Origin: Natronocella acetinitrilica
Lineage (GTDB): Bacteria; Pseudomonadota; Gammaproteobacteria; Nitrococcales; Aquisalimonadaceae
DNA: 64,000 bases
Direction of reading: 5' to 3'
Assembly: GCF_024170285.1 (NCBI RefSeq)
Contig: NZ_JALJXV010000003.1
Span: 310,001-374,000, forward strand
Both the position numbers and the translations under genes were made by a program. Of this stretch, positions 1 through 8,000 are shown piece by piece; position 1 is the stretch's first letter; every line of letters begins with the position of its first letter. The notes under the pieces are model-generated. The model was not told the origin of the DNA. It saw nothing but the letters and a program-made list of their open reading frames with translations, and did not search any database.

Positions 1-35
1 AGATGCCCGGCTTCAAGCCCGGGGAGGCTGTCAGA
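1..35. mobile_element. Possible right end of an IS200/IS605-type element
   Basis: A short imperfect hairpin (CCCGGCTT, C, AAGCCCGGG) is followed by GAGGCTGTCAG. The same layout closes the complete IS605-type element near 14,095-14,121, where a CGGCCT/AGGCCG hairpin is followed by GAGGATGTCAA. The similarity in hairpin placement and in the GAGG-TGTCA tail suggests another element of this family ends here and lies mostly outside the window. No transposase is visible, and a chance GC-rich hairpin cannot be excluded. Confidence 0.35.
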
Positions 36-55
36 ACAAGCGCAATCGACCGGGG

Positions 56-580
56 GTGGTGCATGGCAGGTGGGCAGCAGAACGATGGACCAAGGGGGCT
101 TGGGGCTGGCTGATCCTGATCGGCCTGCAGATTATAATCGCACCGATTGCCCAACTGGGAGCGCTCTCTGCGACAATAACAGTGTTCCAGGACCCGGACA
201 TCATGTGGGGGCTGACCGACCCGGCGGGGCCGGCCTACCATCCCCTTTGGTACGCGGCGCTGCTGATCGAGGCCGCCTACACCTGCATCATGATCCTGGC
301 GGCGGTGGCACTGATCATTCTCTTCTTCATGCGCCACTGGCTCTTTCCCGCACTCTACCTGGCCGTCTTTGGCCTTGCCCTTGCCTACGTCCCCATCGAG
401 TACCTGATGATGTCAACGGTGACCGGGGATCCCGTGCCCTACCTGGAGGGCGATATCAAGGGTATTGCCACACTGGTGCTGAGCGCACTGATCTGGATTC
501 CCTACATCCTGGTCTCCCGGCGGGTGAAGAACACCTTCATCGAAGGCCGCAGGGCCCCCATTGGCGCAACACGGACGTAA
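56..580 (+). CDS. DUF2569-family membrane protein
   Basis: A 174-residue integral membrane protein with about four hydrophobic segments (near residues 15-37, 66-90, 93-115 and 133-153). The early GWLIL motif and the C-terminal W-IPY---SRRVKNTF motif are the marks of DUF2569, a family of inner-membrane proteins of unknown function. The start is the GTG at 56. The frame is open to the left edge of the window, so a start further upstream is possible. The gene begins about 20 bp after the possible IS end, so its native promoter may have been displaced. No partner gene follows in the same direction before the promoter at 663. Confidence 0.7.
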   Translation: MVHGRWAAERWTKGAWGWLILIGLQIIIAPIAQLGALSATITVFQDPDIMWGLTDPAGPAYHPLWYAALLIEAAYTCIMILAAVALIILFFMRHWLFPALYLAVFGLALAYVPIEYLMMSTVTGDPVPYLEGDIKGIATLVLSALIWIPYILVSRRVKNTFIEGRRAPIGATRT

Positions 581-662
581 GCGCGCGAGCCGTGCACCCG
601 CCCCGTCGCCATCCGGGGCCTCGCGCAGGGCTGGGTGGCGCCGATGGTACACGTCATCGGGA

Positions 663-690
663 TTGACTTTGCATTTAATAAGCGTATAAT
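663..690 (+). promoter_or_regulatory. Sigma70 promoter of the shared TTGACT-16-TATAAT class
   Basis: A -35 TTGACT at 663-668 and a -10 TATAAT at 685-690 are separated by a 16-nt AT-rich spacer. The site lies 26 bp before the ATG at 717. It matches promoters near 9502, 14735, 24323, 25757 and 61829 in both hexamers and in spacer length. Confidence 0.85.
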
Positions 691-716
691 TAAATAAAAG
701 TCAGGGGAGATAAGAC

Positions 717-1244
717 ATGGGTATCGAAATCTCGATTGTGGCGAGTGGCGGCGTGGTGGAGCCGACCCGCAAGGTCTACCTGCACGATCGCCACAACGAG
801 ACCCGCGAGGCGTTCGAGGCGGAGATGGCGGACTGGGAACGCGCCTATTACAAGCGCGATGCCGGCGGCTATTACGACCTCGAGGGGGAGTGGCCGACGC
901 TGTCTTTCTGCAATGCCAATGCGGCTGCCGTGATCGCCGCCGCCGGGCTTGGCGGGGAGAGCGATGGGGAGATCGCCTGTGCGGACATCCCGGCGGTGCG
1001 CCGCGCCATCCTCCTTGCCCGAAACGGCGGGCTCGCACAGCACACCCGCGAGGGCTACAGCACGCCCGCGCGCGCGACACTTCGCGTCGTCGATAGTGCG
1101 GGCGGTGAGCGCATCGTGCGCGACGGCGCACCGGCGATCCATGCCATGGGCCTTGATGCCGAGGGGCTTGAGCGGCGCCTCGCCGACTTCGACGCCTTGC
1201 TTGCCGAGGCGCAGCGCCTCGGCCTTGGCGTGCAGTGGGTGTGA
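717..1244 (+). CDS. Hypothetical protein (175 aa)
   Basis: I do not recognise this 175-residue soluble acidic protein. The ATG at 717 is preceded by AGGGGAGA and the promoter at 663-690. The first 45 residues are rich in charged and aromatic residues (a DRHNETREAFEAEM helix, then WERAYYKRD). The middle contains a small Ala-rich stretch and IPAVRRAILLARNGG, and the C-terminus is a probable amphipathic helix (LERRLADFDALLAEAQRL). It has no signal peptide, membrane segment or metal-binding cluster. It appears to be a monocistronic cargo gene. Confidence 0.6.
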   Translation: MGIEISIVASGGVVEPTRKVYLHDRHNETREAFEAEMADWERAYYKRDAGGYYDLEGEWPTLSFCNANAAAVIAAAGLGGESDGEIACADIPAVRRAILLARNGGLAQHTREGYSTPARATLRVVDSAGGERIVRDGAPAIHAMGLDAEGLERRLADFDALLAEAQRLGLGVQWV

Positions 1245-1266
1245 TCCGCCAGGCGCTTGCCGCCGC

Positions 1267-1464
1267 CTAGCGATCCTCTGCGGGCCGCTGCACTCGGCGG
1301 CGCTGCTGCGCGAGCTCGATGATGGTCTCGATGCGAACCAGGCGCTCGCCCTGCGCAAGCGAGCGCGCCTCCATGCGCTCGACCGCCCCGCCCAGTTCCA
1401 AAACCTCGCGTATCAGGGTAATCACGCTCTGGGTGTACTGAAACAATCGATCAAAGACGCCCAT
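1267..1464 (-). CDS. Small coiled-coil protein, second gene of the RHH operon
   Basis: A 65-residue protein starting at the ATG at 1464, beginning MGVFDRLFQYTQSV. It overlaps the 3' end of the upstream ribbon-helix-helix gene by 14 bp, so translation is probably coupled. The sequence looks like one long amphipathic helix (VLELGGAVERMEARSLAQ through RIETIIELAQQR) with a basic tail, consistent with a coiled coil. An RHH regulator followed by a small helical protein could be a toxin-antitoxin, plasmid-maintenance or accessory mobilisation pair. No family was recognised, so the role is open. Confidence 0.55.
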   Translation of the reverse strand: MGVFDRLFQYTQSVITLIREVLELGGAVERMEARSLAQGERLVRIETIIELAQQRRRVQRPAEDR

Positions 1465-1843
1465 CGCGCCCCCCGTCGCTGCCAAAAAGCATGTCGCCGA
1501 GCGCGTCGAGCGCCTCGGGGTGCTCGGCATAGTGCGCCCGGATCTCATCGGCGACGCCGCGCTCGCGCTCGGCGATCATCTCCGGGGCGGTCTGCGCGGC
1601 AACGCGCTCCCGGATGGCGGAAAGCGCAGCCCGTGTCTCTTGCAGGGCTTGCTCCATCGCATCGAGCGCCGCCGCGTCCTCAGCGCGAACGGAAGGCTCA
1701 TCGGGATCATAGGCATCAATGGCGCGACGGACGATTTCGGTTGCGCCGACAGGGTCACCCCGGGTCCGCAGACGCTCGATTTTTCTGACCTGCTCGGCCG
1801 AGAGGAGGTATTGCTTGCGGAGGTATTTCTCGTCCGCTTCCAT
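1451..1843 (-). CDS. Ribbon-helix-helix (CopG-like) DNA-binding protein
   Basis: A 130-residue protein from the ATG at 1843. Residues 7-46 read as a ribbon-helix-helix domain: a short strand (RKQYLLS), a helix (AEQVRKIERLRTRG), a turn, and a second helix (GATEIVRRAIDAYDPD). This is the pattern of CopG/Arc-type repressors that bind DNA as dimers. The remainder is an acidic helical region (about residues 55-115) that could dimerise or bind the product of the overlapping downstream gene. Directly upstream, two ATACACAA repeats overlap the predicted promoter, as expected for autorepression. Residues upstream of 1843 in the open frame lack a ribosome site and are not counted. Confidence 0.65.
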   Translation of the reverse strand: MEADEKYLRKQYLLSAEQVRKIERLRTRGDPVGATEIVRRAIDAYDPDEPSVRAEDAAALDAMEQALQETRAALSAIRERVAAQTAPEMIAERERGVADEIRAHYAEHPEALDALGDMLFGSDGGRDGRL

Positions 1844-1870
1844 CGACTCTACCCTACCTGACTCACCTCG

Positions 1871-1912
1871 ATTGTAGCGGGTCACCTGGCATACACAAAG
1901 TATACACAACGC
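1871..1912 (-). promoter_or_regulatory. Promoter with a duplicated operator for the RHH operon
   Basis: On the minus strand TTGTGT (1893-1898) and TACAAT (1871-1876) are spaced by 16 nt. The -35 box lies inside the first of two adjacent 11-bp direct repeats on the plus strand, ATACACAAAGT (1891-1901) and ATACACAACGC (1902-1912). Tandem half-sites over a -35 box immediately upstream of an RHH gene fit an autoregulatory operator. This is inferred from sequence alone. Confidence 0.55.
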
Positions 1913-1913
1913 T

Positions 1914-2031
1914 CGCCTGCGCTTATTTAAGGGTATCCCGGGGGCATGCCCTTTTGAGGGCAGTCGGCGCCCTGGGATGCCAGAATAACCGCGACGGGAA
2001 GCCACTTTCTGCCGCCTGCGCTTATTTAAGG
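1914..2031 (+). repeat. 19-bp exact direct repeat with 99-bp spacing
   Basis: CGCCTGCGCTTATTTAAGG occurs at 1914-1932 and again at 2013-2031. In both copies it is followed by one variable base and TATC. The two copies flank a stretch with no convincing gene. Each carries the AT core CTTATTTAAG, which is nearly palindromic (CTTA-TTTAAG). This 1,844-2,121 gap between the RHH promoter and the jetD stop holds nothing else I can support. Confidence 0.7.
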
Positions 2032-2121
2032 CTATCGGTGACCGGCTCTCAAGGCGCTTGCGCCAACCCCCCCCCTTGCAGGCGGGCAGCAGGCCGCCGC
2101 TGCCGGCGCGAAGGTCGATGG

Positions 2122-3003
2122 TCAGCCAAGCCCCTGCCAGACCAGCGGCAGGGCGGCGGCGCGCGCACTCTCCTGGGTGACCGCGGCCTCGGCAGCCGCC
2201 ATCCAGTCGATCCAGGGCGCGAGCCCCGGGAACGTGTCACGGCGATTGATCAGCGCGCCGAACTCTCGCGCCTGGTCGTGGAAGAGGGCAGGGCTGGTGA
2301 GCGGGTGCGTCGCCAGCGCATCGACCGCGGGCAGGAGCACACCGGCAATGCCGGCCTGGGCTGCGGTAAGGAGTCCGGCCGGGTCGGCATCCGGGGCGTG
2401 CCAGTGCGCGACACCCCGCGACTCGGCGAGGTGGCGGGCATAGCGCCAGCCGCCGGGGAAGGCGGGACTGCCGCGCAGGACCAGGACGCCCTGCCCGGGG
2501 GGCATTTCGCCGCCGGGGGCCGTGCTCGCGAAATCAAGAAAGGTCTCGTAGTTCTCAACGGTGAGCAGCCAGTCGAGCGCGTCGATCGAGAGTGTCCCGG
2601 CCGATGCCACCAGGTGGCTGCCAGGCGGCAGGCAGAGCGTCTTGCCGCCGATCTGAGGCGGGCTGCCGGGCAGTGGCGCGAGGGCGAGGAGCGCGCGGTC
2701 AGCGGCAATGCCCCGCGCGCCGCGCTTCTCGCTCCTCTGGTGGGCGGCAAGCGCGGTGCGCGAGGTGGCGCTCTCGGGGAGCCCGCAGGCGGGATCGATG
2801 CCGGCGCGCTCAAGGTCTCGACGGACGATCTCCCGGTCGCGCTGGGTAAAGCGCAGCAGTCGTCCCTCGCGGCGGCCAACGGCAAGCCGGCGGTGCAACG
2901 ACAGATTCCCGCCCCGGGCAGCCACCAGGCTGTCGAGGGCGGGCTCGCTGGTGCGGGCAAGCGCGCAGGCGGCCTCGACCTCGTCGCGGTAGCGCTGGCT
3001 CAT
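2122..3003 (-). CDS. jetD: JetD/MksG-type TOPRIM nuclease subunit of a Wadjet system
   Basis: A 293-residue protein ending the four-gene Wadjet operon. It shows the TOPRIM signature of JetD/MksG nucleases: a conserved Glu in VENYETF (E150) and the Asp pair in APDADPAGL (D205, D207), which bind the catalytic metal. In characterised Wadjet systems this subunit is delivered to circular plasmid DNA by the loop-extruding JetABC motor and cuts it. The protein is short: from memory JetD is usually about 350-400 residues with a longer N-terminal arm, which here seems reduced to roughly 130 residues. The start at 3003 overlaps the jetA stop by 4 bp (ATGA), indicating coupling. The acidic residues are intact, so activity is plausible. 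Confidence 0.85.
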   Translation of the reverse strand: MSQRYRDEVEAACALARTSEPALDSLVAARGGNLSLHRRLAVGRREGRLLRFTQRDREIVRRDLERAGIDPACGLPESATSRTALAAHQRSEKRGARGIAADRALLALAPLPGSPPQIGGKTLCLPPGSHLVASAGTLSIDALDWLLTVENYETFLDFASTAPGGEMPPGQGVLVLRGSPAFPGGWRYARHLAESRGVAHWHAPDADPAGLLTAAQAGIAGVLLPAVDALATHPLTSPALFHDQAREFGALINRRDTFPGLAPWIDWMAAAEAAVTQESARAAALPLVWQGLG

Positions 3004-4367
3004 GCGCCAACCCCCCGCGCGCGGCGCATCCGCTCAATGACTCCCTCGCGCAGGCGAACCCGCAGGTCGTGGAGTTGAAGTTGGCCGGTGACAACCCCGC
3101 GCGGCAGCGGCGGGTCGAGGTGGAGCTCGAAGCGCTCGAAAAACCGCGCGCCACCGCTGTGGCGATTCATGAACGCCTGGAGCGACAACGCGTTCAGCCA
3201 GGCTCTTGGGGTCGGCAGAAACGCATCCGGCGGCGCATCGGCGGCGCGCGCGGCGTGAAAGTCGAGTGCGGAGACGCCGGTGGCGGATCCGGCGGCGGCC
3301 TCGCGCACCACCTGGCGGAGGAAGTCCTCGATCCACCCCGACGCCTCCCAGCGGGCGGCCTGGCGGGCATCGGCCGCGGCCCGCGCCGCATCGATCATCG
3401 CAGGCGTGGTGCTGACAGACCCCGAGTCCTCGAGCGTGCGCCGCCGATCGGCCTGCTTGCGCCGCCGGGCGCGAAGTCGCGCGAGCAGCCTTGCGTAGGT
3501 CTCTGAATACACCTCGCCGGCCCAGTCAGGGTGGCCCGCAAGCGGGATTGCAGGGGCCCGGGCGAGGGTGGGTAGCCGTGAGGCCGCCGCCTGCGCCTGC
3601 TCCCAGTCGAGGGTCGGGCGGTGGCGCCGCAGCCAGGCCATCTGCCGCGCCCAGCGCCGGGTCTGCGCCTGGCGGGCGCGGGCGCGGTGAATGAAGCGCT
3701 CGAGCTCATCGAGCAGCCGCGCCATCTCGGCCCCGTGGGCGCGAAAGCGCGTGCGCATCCGCGCGACGAGGAGCCCCACCGGGGTGACCGTGATGTAGCT
3801 CTCGTCCTGGAGCTCATCAAGGAAGCTCTGCGCCCCCTCGCGCATCACCTCCAGGCGGCGCATGTACAGATCGAAGTCGCGGATGCGCTGGGTGAGCTGT
3901 GCGCCAAAGCCATAGCGGATACCGACCTGTTCGTTGATCCCCTCGAGCTGCTCGCCAAAGCCCTGCTCGACCTCCTCGATCAGGTCGGTGATCTGCTCGG
4001 CGAGCGTCTCGGAGACCTCCGCGTCGCGCTCGGTCATCGCCGCCTGCCAGCTCCCGGCGAGGTGGCGCAGCGTCTCAAGGCGCCTTGCCATGTCAAGGCC
4101 CACGTCCTGGAGGCGCTGGCCGCGCTGGGTGGTGGCGAGCAGCGCGCGCAGCTGGGTGCGAAGGCGCACGGTGTAGCCGCCAAGCCCATCGCCCTCGAGC
4201 GTCACCACGCGCTCGCGGCGAAGCGCCTGGAGCTCGGCGAGCAGGCGCTGCTCGCTCGCGGCAACGTGGATCTCGCGCTGATGGAAGAGGCTCTCGATCA
4301 GCTCGGCGTGCGCGTTCAGTAGCCGCAGGAATCCGGCGACTGGCGTCTGCGCGGCGTCGCCGGCCAT
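3000..4367 (-). CDS. jetA: JetA/MksF-type kleisin subunit of a Wadjet system
   Basis: A 455-residue protein from the ATG at 4367, which overlaps the jetB stop in a TAATG junction. It starts with a helical and winged-helix-like region (AGFLRLLNAHAELIESLFH, then ASEQRLLAELQALRR and a beta hairpin). This is followed by a long helical middle (LADLIEEVEQGFGEQLEGI region) and a C-terminal basic domain. Size, helix content and position between the small jetB gene and the nuclease gene match MukF/MksF/JetA kleisins, which bridge the SMC heads and recruit the MukE-like subunit. Assignment rests mainly on context and architecture. The overlap with jetD at 3000-3003 indicates a fixed subunit ratio. Confidence 0.8.
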   Translation of the reverse strand: MAGDAAQTPVAGFLRLLNAHAELIESLFHQREIHVAASEQRLLAELQALRRERVVTLEGDGLGGYTVRLRTQLRALLATTQRGQRLQDVGLDMARRLETLRHLAGSWQAAMTERDAEVSETLAEQITDLIEEVEQGFGEQLEGINEQVGIRYGFGAQLTQRIRDFDLYMRRLEVMREGAQSFLDELQDESYITVTPVGLLVARMRTRFRAHGAEMARLLDELERFIHRARARQAQTRRWARQMAWLRRHRPTLDWEQAQAAASRLPTLARAPAIPLAGHPDWAGEVYSETYARLLARLRARRRKQADRRRTLEDSGSVSTTPAMIDAARAAADARQAARWEASGWIEDFLRQVVREAAAGSATGVSALDFHAARAADAPPDAFLPTPRAWLNALSLQAFMNRHSGGARFFERFELHLDPPLPRGVVTGQLQLHDLRVRLREGVIERMRRARGVGA

Positions 4368-5035
4368 TACAGCAGCTGCTCCTGGGCCTGCGCGCGATTG
4401 TCCTCCGCGTCCTCCCCCTGATCGACAAAGCCCTCCTGGTCGAGCGCGAAGGCAAGCCAATGGGCGAAGAGCTGGTACTCGCCGGTCAGCACATACTCCT
4501 GCGCCTCGCGGGAGGACTCAAAGAGATAGCCGCGATCGGTGAGCGCGTTCACCACCCGGCGCAGCGCCTCATCGGGGCTTCGGTCGCGCACCTTGCCCTG
4601 ACGCTGCACCAGTGCGGCAAGGCGCTGGAGGCTCTCGCGATGGGCCTGCGAGGCGGTGATGCGCGAGAGTGCGGCATCGAAGCGGAAACGATCCCCTGCC
4701 ACCAGCACCTCGCCACCGGTGAGGCTCTGGCGCAGCAGCTCGGTGAACTCGGTGATAAGCGGCTCATCATCGAGGTAGCGGGTGAACTGCCTTGAGACCG
4801 CCTCCTCGACGCTCGCATCGAGCCCGTCGAAGGCGGCGTAGTAGACCCCGTCGCTCTCGCGCAGCACCCGCCCCAGGCGCTCGAGAATCCGCTCGGCCTC
4901 CAGGCGCTCGGCGCTGTCGGGCTCGCAGACGAGCCGGTGGAGTCGCGGGTGGCGGTACTCACAGAGCGCCCCTCCGGCGAGCAGCGCCTCGATGAGCTGC
5001 GGGAAGTCGGCGGCGAGGCCGTCCTGGTCACGCAT
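4367..5035 (-). CDS. jetB: JetB/MksE-type KITE subunit of a Wadjet system
   Basis: A 222-residue acidic protein from the ATG at 5035, overlapping the jetC stop by 8 bp. It has tandem winged-helix character typical of MukE/MksE/JetB (KITE) proteins. The first is around LIEALLAGGALCEYRHPRLHR to residue 60, and the second around ALRRVVNALTDRGYLFES with LTGEYQLFAHWLAFAL. These subunits dimerise on the kleisin and regulate loop extrusion. The C-terminus is an acidic tail (DQGEDAEDNRAQAQEQ). No catalytic motif is expected or seen. Longer versions of the frame run into jetC and lack a ribosome site. Confidence 0.8.
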   Translation of the reverse strand: MRDQDGLAADFPQLIEALLAGGALCEYRHPRLHRLVCEPDSAERLEAERILERLGRVLRESDGVYYAAFDGLDASVEEAVSRQFTRYLDDEPLITEFTELLRQSLTGGEVLVAGDRFRFDAALSRITASQAHRESLQRLAALVQRQGKVRDRSPDEALRRVVNALTDRGYLFESSREAQEYVLTGEYQLFAHWLAFALDQEGFVDQGEDAEDNRAQAQEQLL

Positions 5036-8000
5036 GATGCGAGCCCTCCTGGTGGGCGCCGTCCACAGCCAGGGCCTCGGTGTCGCCCGCATCGAGCACA
5101 TCGAAGGGGTCGCCGGCCTGGGCGCGGGGTGCTGACTCGATGAAGATCGGTGCGGCCAGGCGCTCGCCCCGGGCGTTCTCCGACTGGAGCACGTAGCGGC
5201 GGCGGAAGCAGGGGTCAACCTCGGCGGGCACATCCGGCGAGGTGGTCATGAGGTAGATCCGCTCCTGCTCCATCGCGGCAAGCAGCTGGCGGATGTTCTC
5301 CTCGTCGAGCGCGAGCAGCTCATCGAGCATCCACGGCACGGCGATCGGCGCATCGCGCCGCTGATTCTCGAGAAAGCCCACCAGCACGGTGACCGCCACC
5401 AGCATGCCGATGCCCGAGGAGAAGGCGGCCACCAGGGTGTCGCCGTGGCGACAGTGCTTGCGCTCGCGACCACCCATGCGGGTCACGGTGAAGGCAAGCT
5501 GCACGGCCTCCCAGAGCTCGTTGCGCCGCCGATGGGCATGGCCTGCCAGATAGTTGGCAAGCGCCTCGGTGCACGTGACCAGCTGCTCGGAGGGTAGCAG
5601 CAGCGTATCGCCGGCGCGATCGCGCTCCTCGGCGTAGGCGCGAAGCGCAGTACTCATCCGCTTTGCGGCGTGGTAACCGTCGATTGCCGAGAGGTCGAAG
5701 GCGGCCTCGATCTCGACGGCGTCAACGCTCTCGATCGCCGAGAGCAGGCGGCGGTAGGCGCTCTGGATGGTGGCGGCCTGGCGGCGCACCTCCCGGCTTA
5801 CCGCCTCGAGTCCCTCGACAAAGCCATCGAGCTCGAACTGGTGGACCAGGAACTCGGCGACGATGGCCTCGAGCTTCGCGCCATGGCTCCCGTCGGGGAG
5901 GTGTCGCGCGCCAGGGTCGATCTCATCGGCCGCGCCGAAGAGGCGCTCGATCGAGCCGGCGGCCTGAAGGAGCTCTGCCGCCTCGCTGCTGCCGGCGTGA
6001 TCGGCATAGCCCTCGCTCGCGGCAAACTCCCGCAGAAACGCCGATTGCGTGCGGGTGAAGTTGCGCTGGAAGCCTGCCAGGTGTTTGCGAAGCGCCTGGC
6101 TGCCCTCGGCAACCGCCTGCCCGGCGCGCCTCGCCGAGGCGATGAGATCGGCGATCGGAAGCCCTGCGCGCAGGCTGACCGATTGCACCTCGGGCACCTC
6201 GTCCACCTCCAGTGTGACCGGCATGGCGAGAAGCGTCTCGAGCGGACCAATGGCTGCCTCGGCAGACTCCTTTTCCTGGCGCGCTTGCTGAAGCATCCGC
6301 TCTGCGGCGCTCTTCCGCTCGGCGAGGGACTCGGCGGCGGCCCTCCAGTCGCGATCGAGCGCCTGGATCTCCGCTGCCAGGCGCTGCACGGTGTCCTCAA
6401 GCCCCGGTCGCTCCTCGTCAATCTGCTTCTGGAGCATGTCCCACTCCTCGACCAGGAGCTTCGCTTCCTGCGCCTCCTTGCGCGCCGCCGTGGCGAGTCT
6501 GACGGCCTCGGCCGCGTCGAGCAGGATGCGCTCATCGACGCCGCGCTCCGAGCGCTTCTTGTCTGCGGCCGCCTCCGCGGCCGCAACCTGTTCGTCGCGC
6601 GCGCGCTCGAGGGCCCCGGCGCGCGCACTGAGTACGCTGAGCGCCTTACTGATCTCGGCCTCCAGGGCGACCCCATCGGCATCGTGATCACCGACAAGCG
6701 TCTCCTCCTCCAGACGCTGCGCCTCAATCATCTCCTTGAGATCGGCATCAGCGCGCTGCCACGCTTCATCGGCGGCGGCATGCGCCTCTTTGGCCGCGCG
6801 GACAGCCGCCTCCCGGGACCCCTCGATCTCCTCGCGCTTGGCGCGCTCGGCATCGCCGAGTGCCCTCTCCTGCGAGCGCAGGCGCGAGAGCGCCAGGTCT
6901 GCCTCGCTTTTCGCCTTGGCGAGCGCGCGTGCTGCGCGCTCGGCATCAGCAATGGCGCGCTCCCCGCTTTCAAGCTCCCCGCGCAGCGCCTCAAGGCGCT
7001 GCGTGACCTGCTCAAGCGCCTCCCTGAGGTCGGCGTCGACCGACGACGCAGGCGCGAGCCGCGAGAGGTCGATCTCAATGCCGTAGAGACTGCTCTCGAT
7101 GCTGCTTGCACGCGCAGGCGAGAGCGTCTCGCTCAGGAGCAGCGCCGTGCCCTGGCTCAGCACCGCGCTCATCTGGGCTTCCGCCTGCGGGGCGTGCTCG
7201 CGAACGAAGTGCAGAAGCGTGCCGCGGCGCTCAAGCTGCTCGGTGAGGTCGTTGCGCGCCTCCTCCTTGCGACGGCGCTCGGCAAGCCGCGCATCCTGGG
7301 CGGCTTGCTCCGCCTGGTGGCGCTCGACCGCCTCGCGGTGGCTGCGCCCGGCGTCATTAACCCGGGATTGCGCCTCCTGGATGTCACGCCCCAGCGCGAC
7401 CTGCTGACTCAGCATGGCCTGATGGGCCTCGATCAGGGCGGCGTCGGCGTCGGCGACGCGCACATTCGCCCTTGCATCAGCGCGCTGCCCATTGGCTCGC
7501 TCAAGGCGCTCGGCAAGCGCGCTTCGCGCCTCGCGCTGGCGCTCGCGCAGTGCGGCGAGCGCAGCGCGGTCGCGCTCCCGGAGCGCGACTCGGCGCTGCT
7601 GGGCTTTGGCATCGGCCTGCTCGCGCTCGTCGCGAAGCGCGCGCTGCTGCTCCGCACAATGTGCCTGAGCCGCATCGCACTGGGCGCGAAGGGCGGTCTC
7701 GATATCGGCGTTCTCGCTTTTCAGGAGCTGGAGGCGATTGCCGGCGGCCTCCTCCGCCTGACGGCGATCAGCGAGCGAGGGGGCAATGGCCCTGGCATCC
7801 TCGATCCCGCGTTCAACAAGGCGCTGCTCACTGAGTCGAAAGCCCCTGATTCGCGACTCCGCGGCGCTCTTGTTGTCATTGGCCGCGCCGCGCGCCTGCT
7901 CATGGGCCTTCTGCGCGAGCTGGTATTTCCCGTCAATCTCGCCGATCAGTGCTATCTGGGTGGTGATGGTCTTCTCGGCGCGCGCAAGCTGCTCGCCGCT

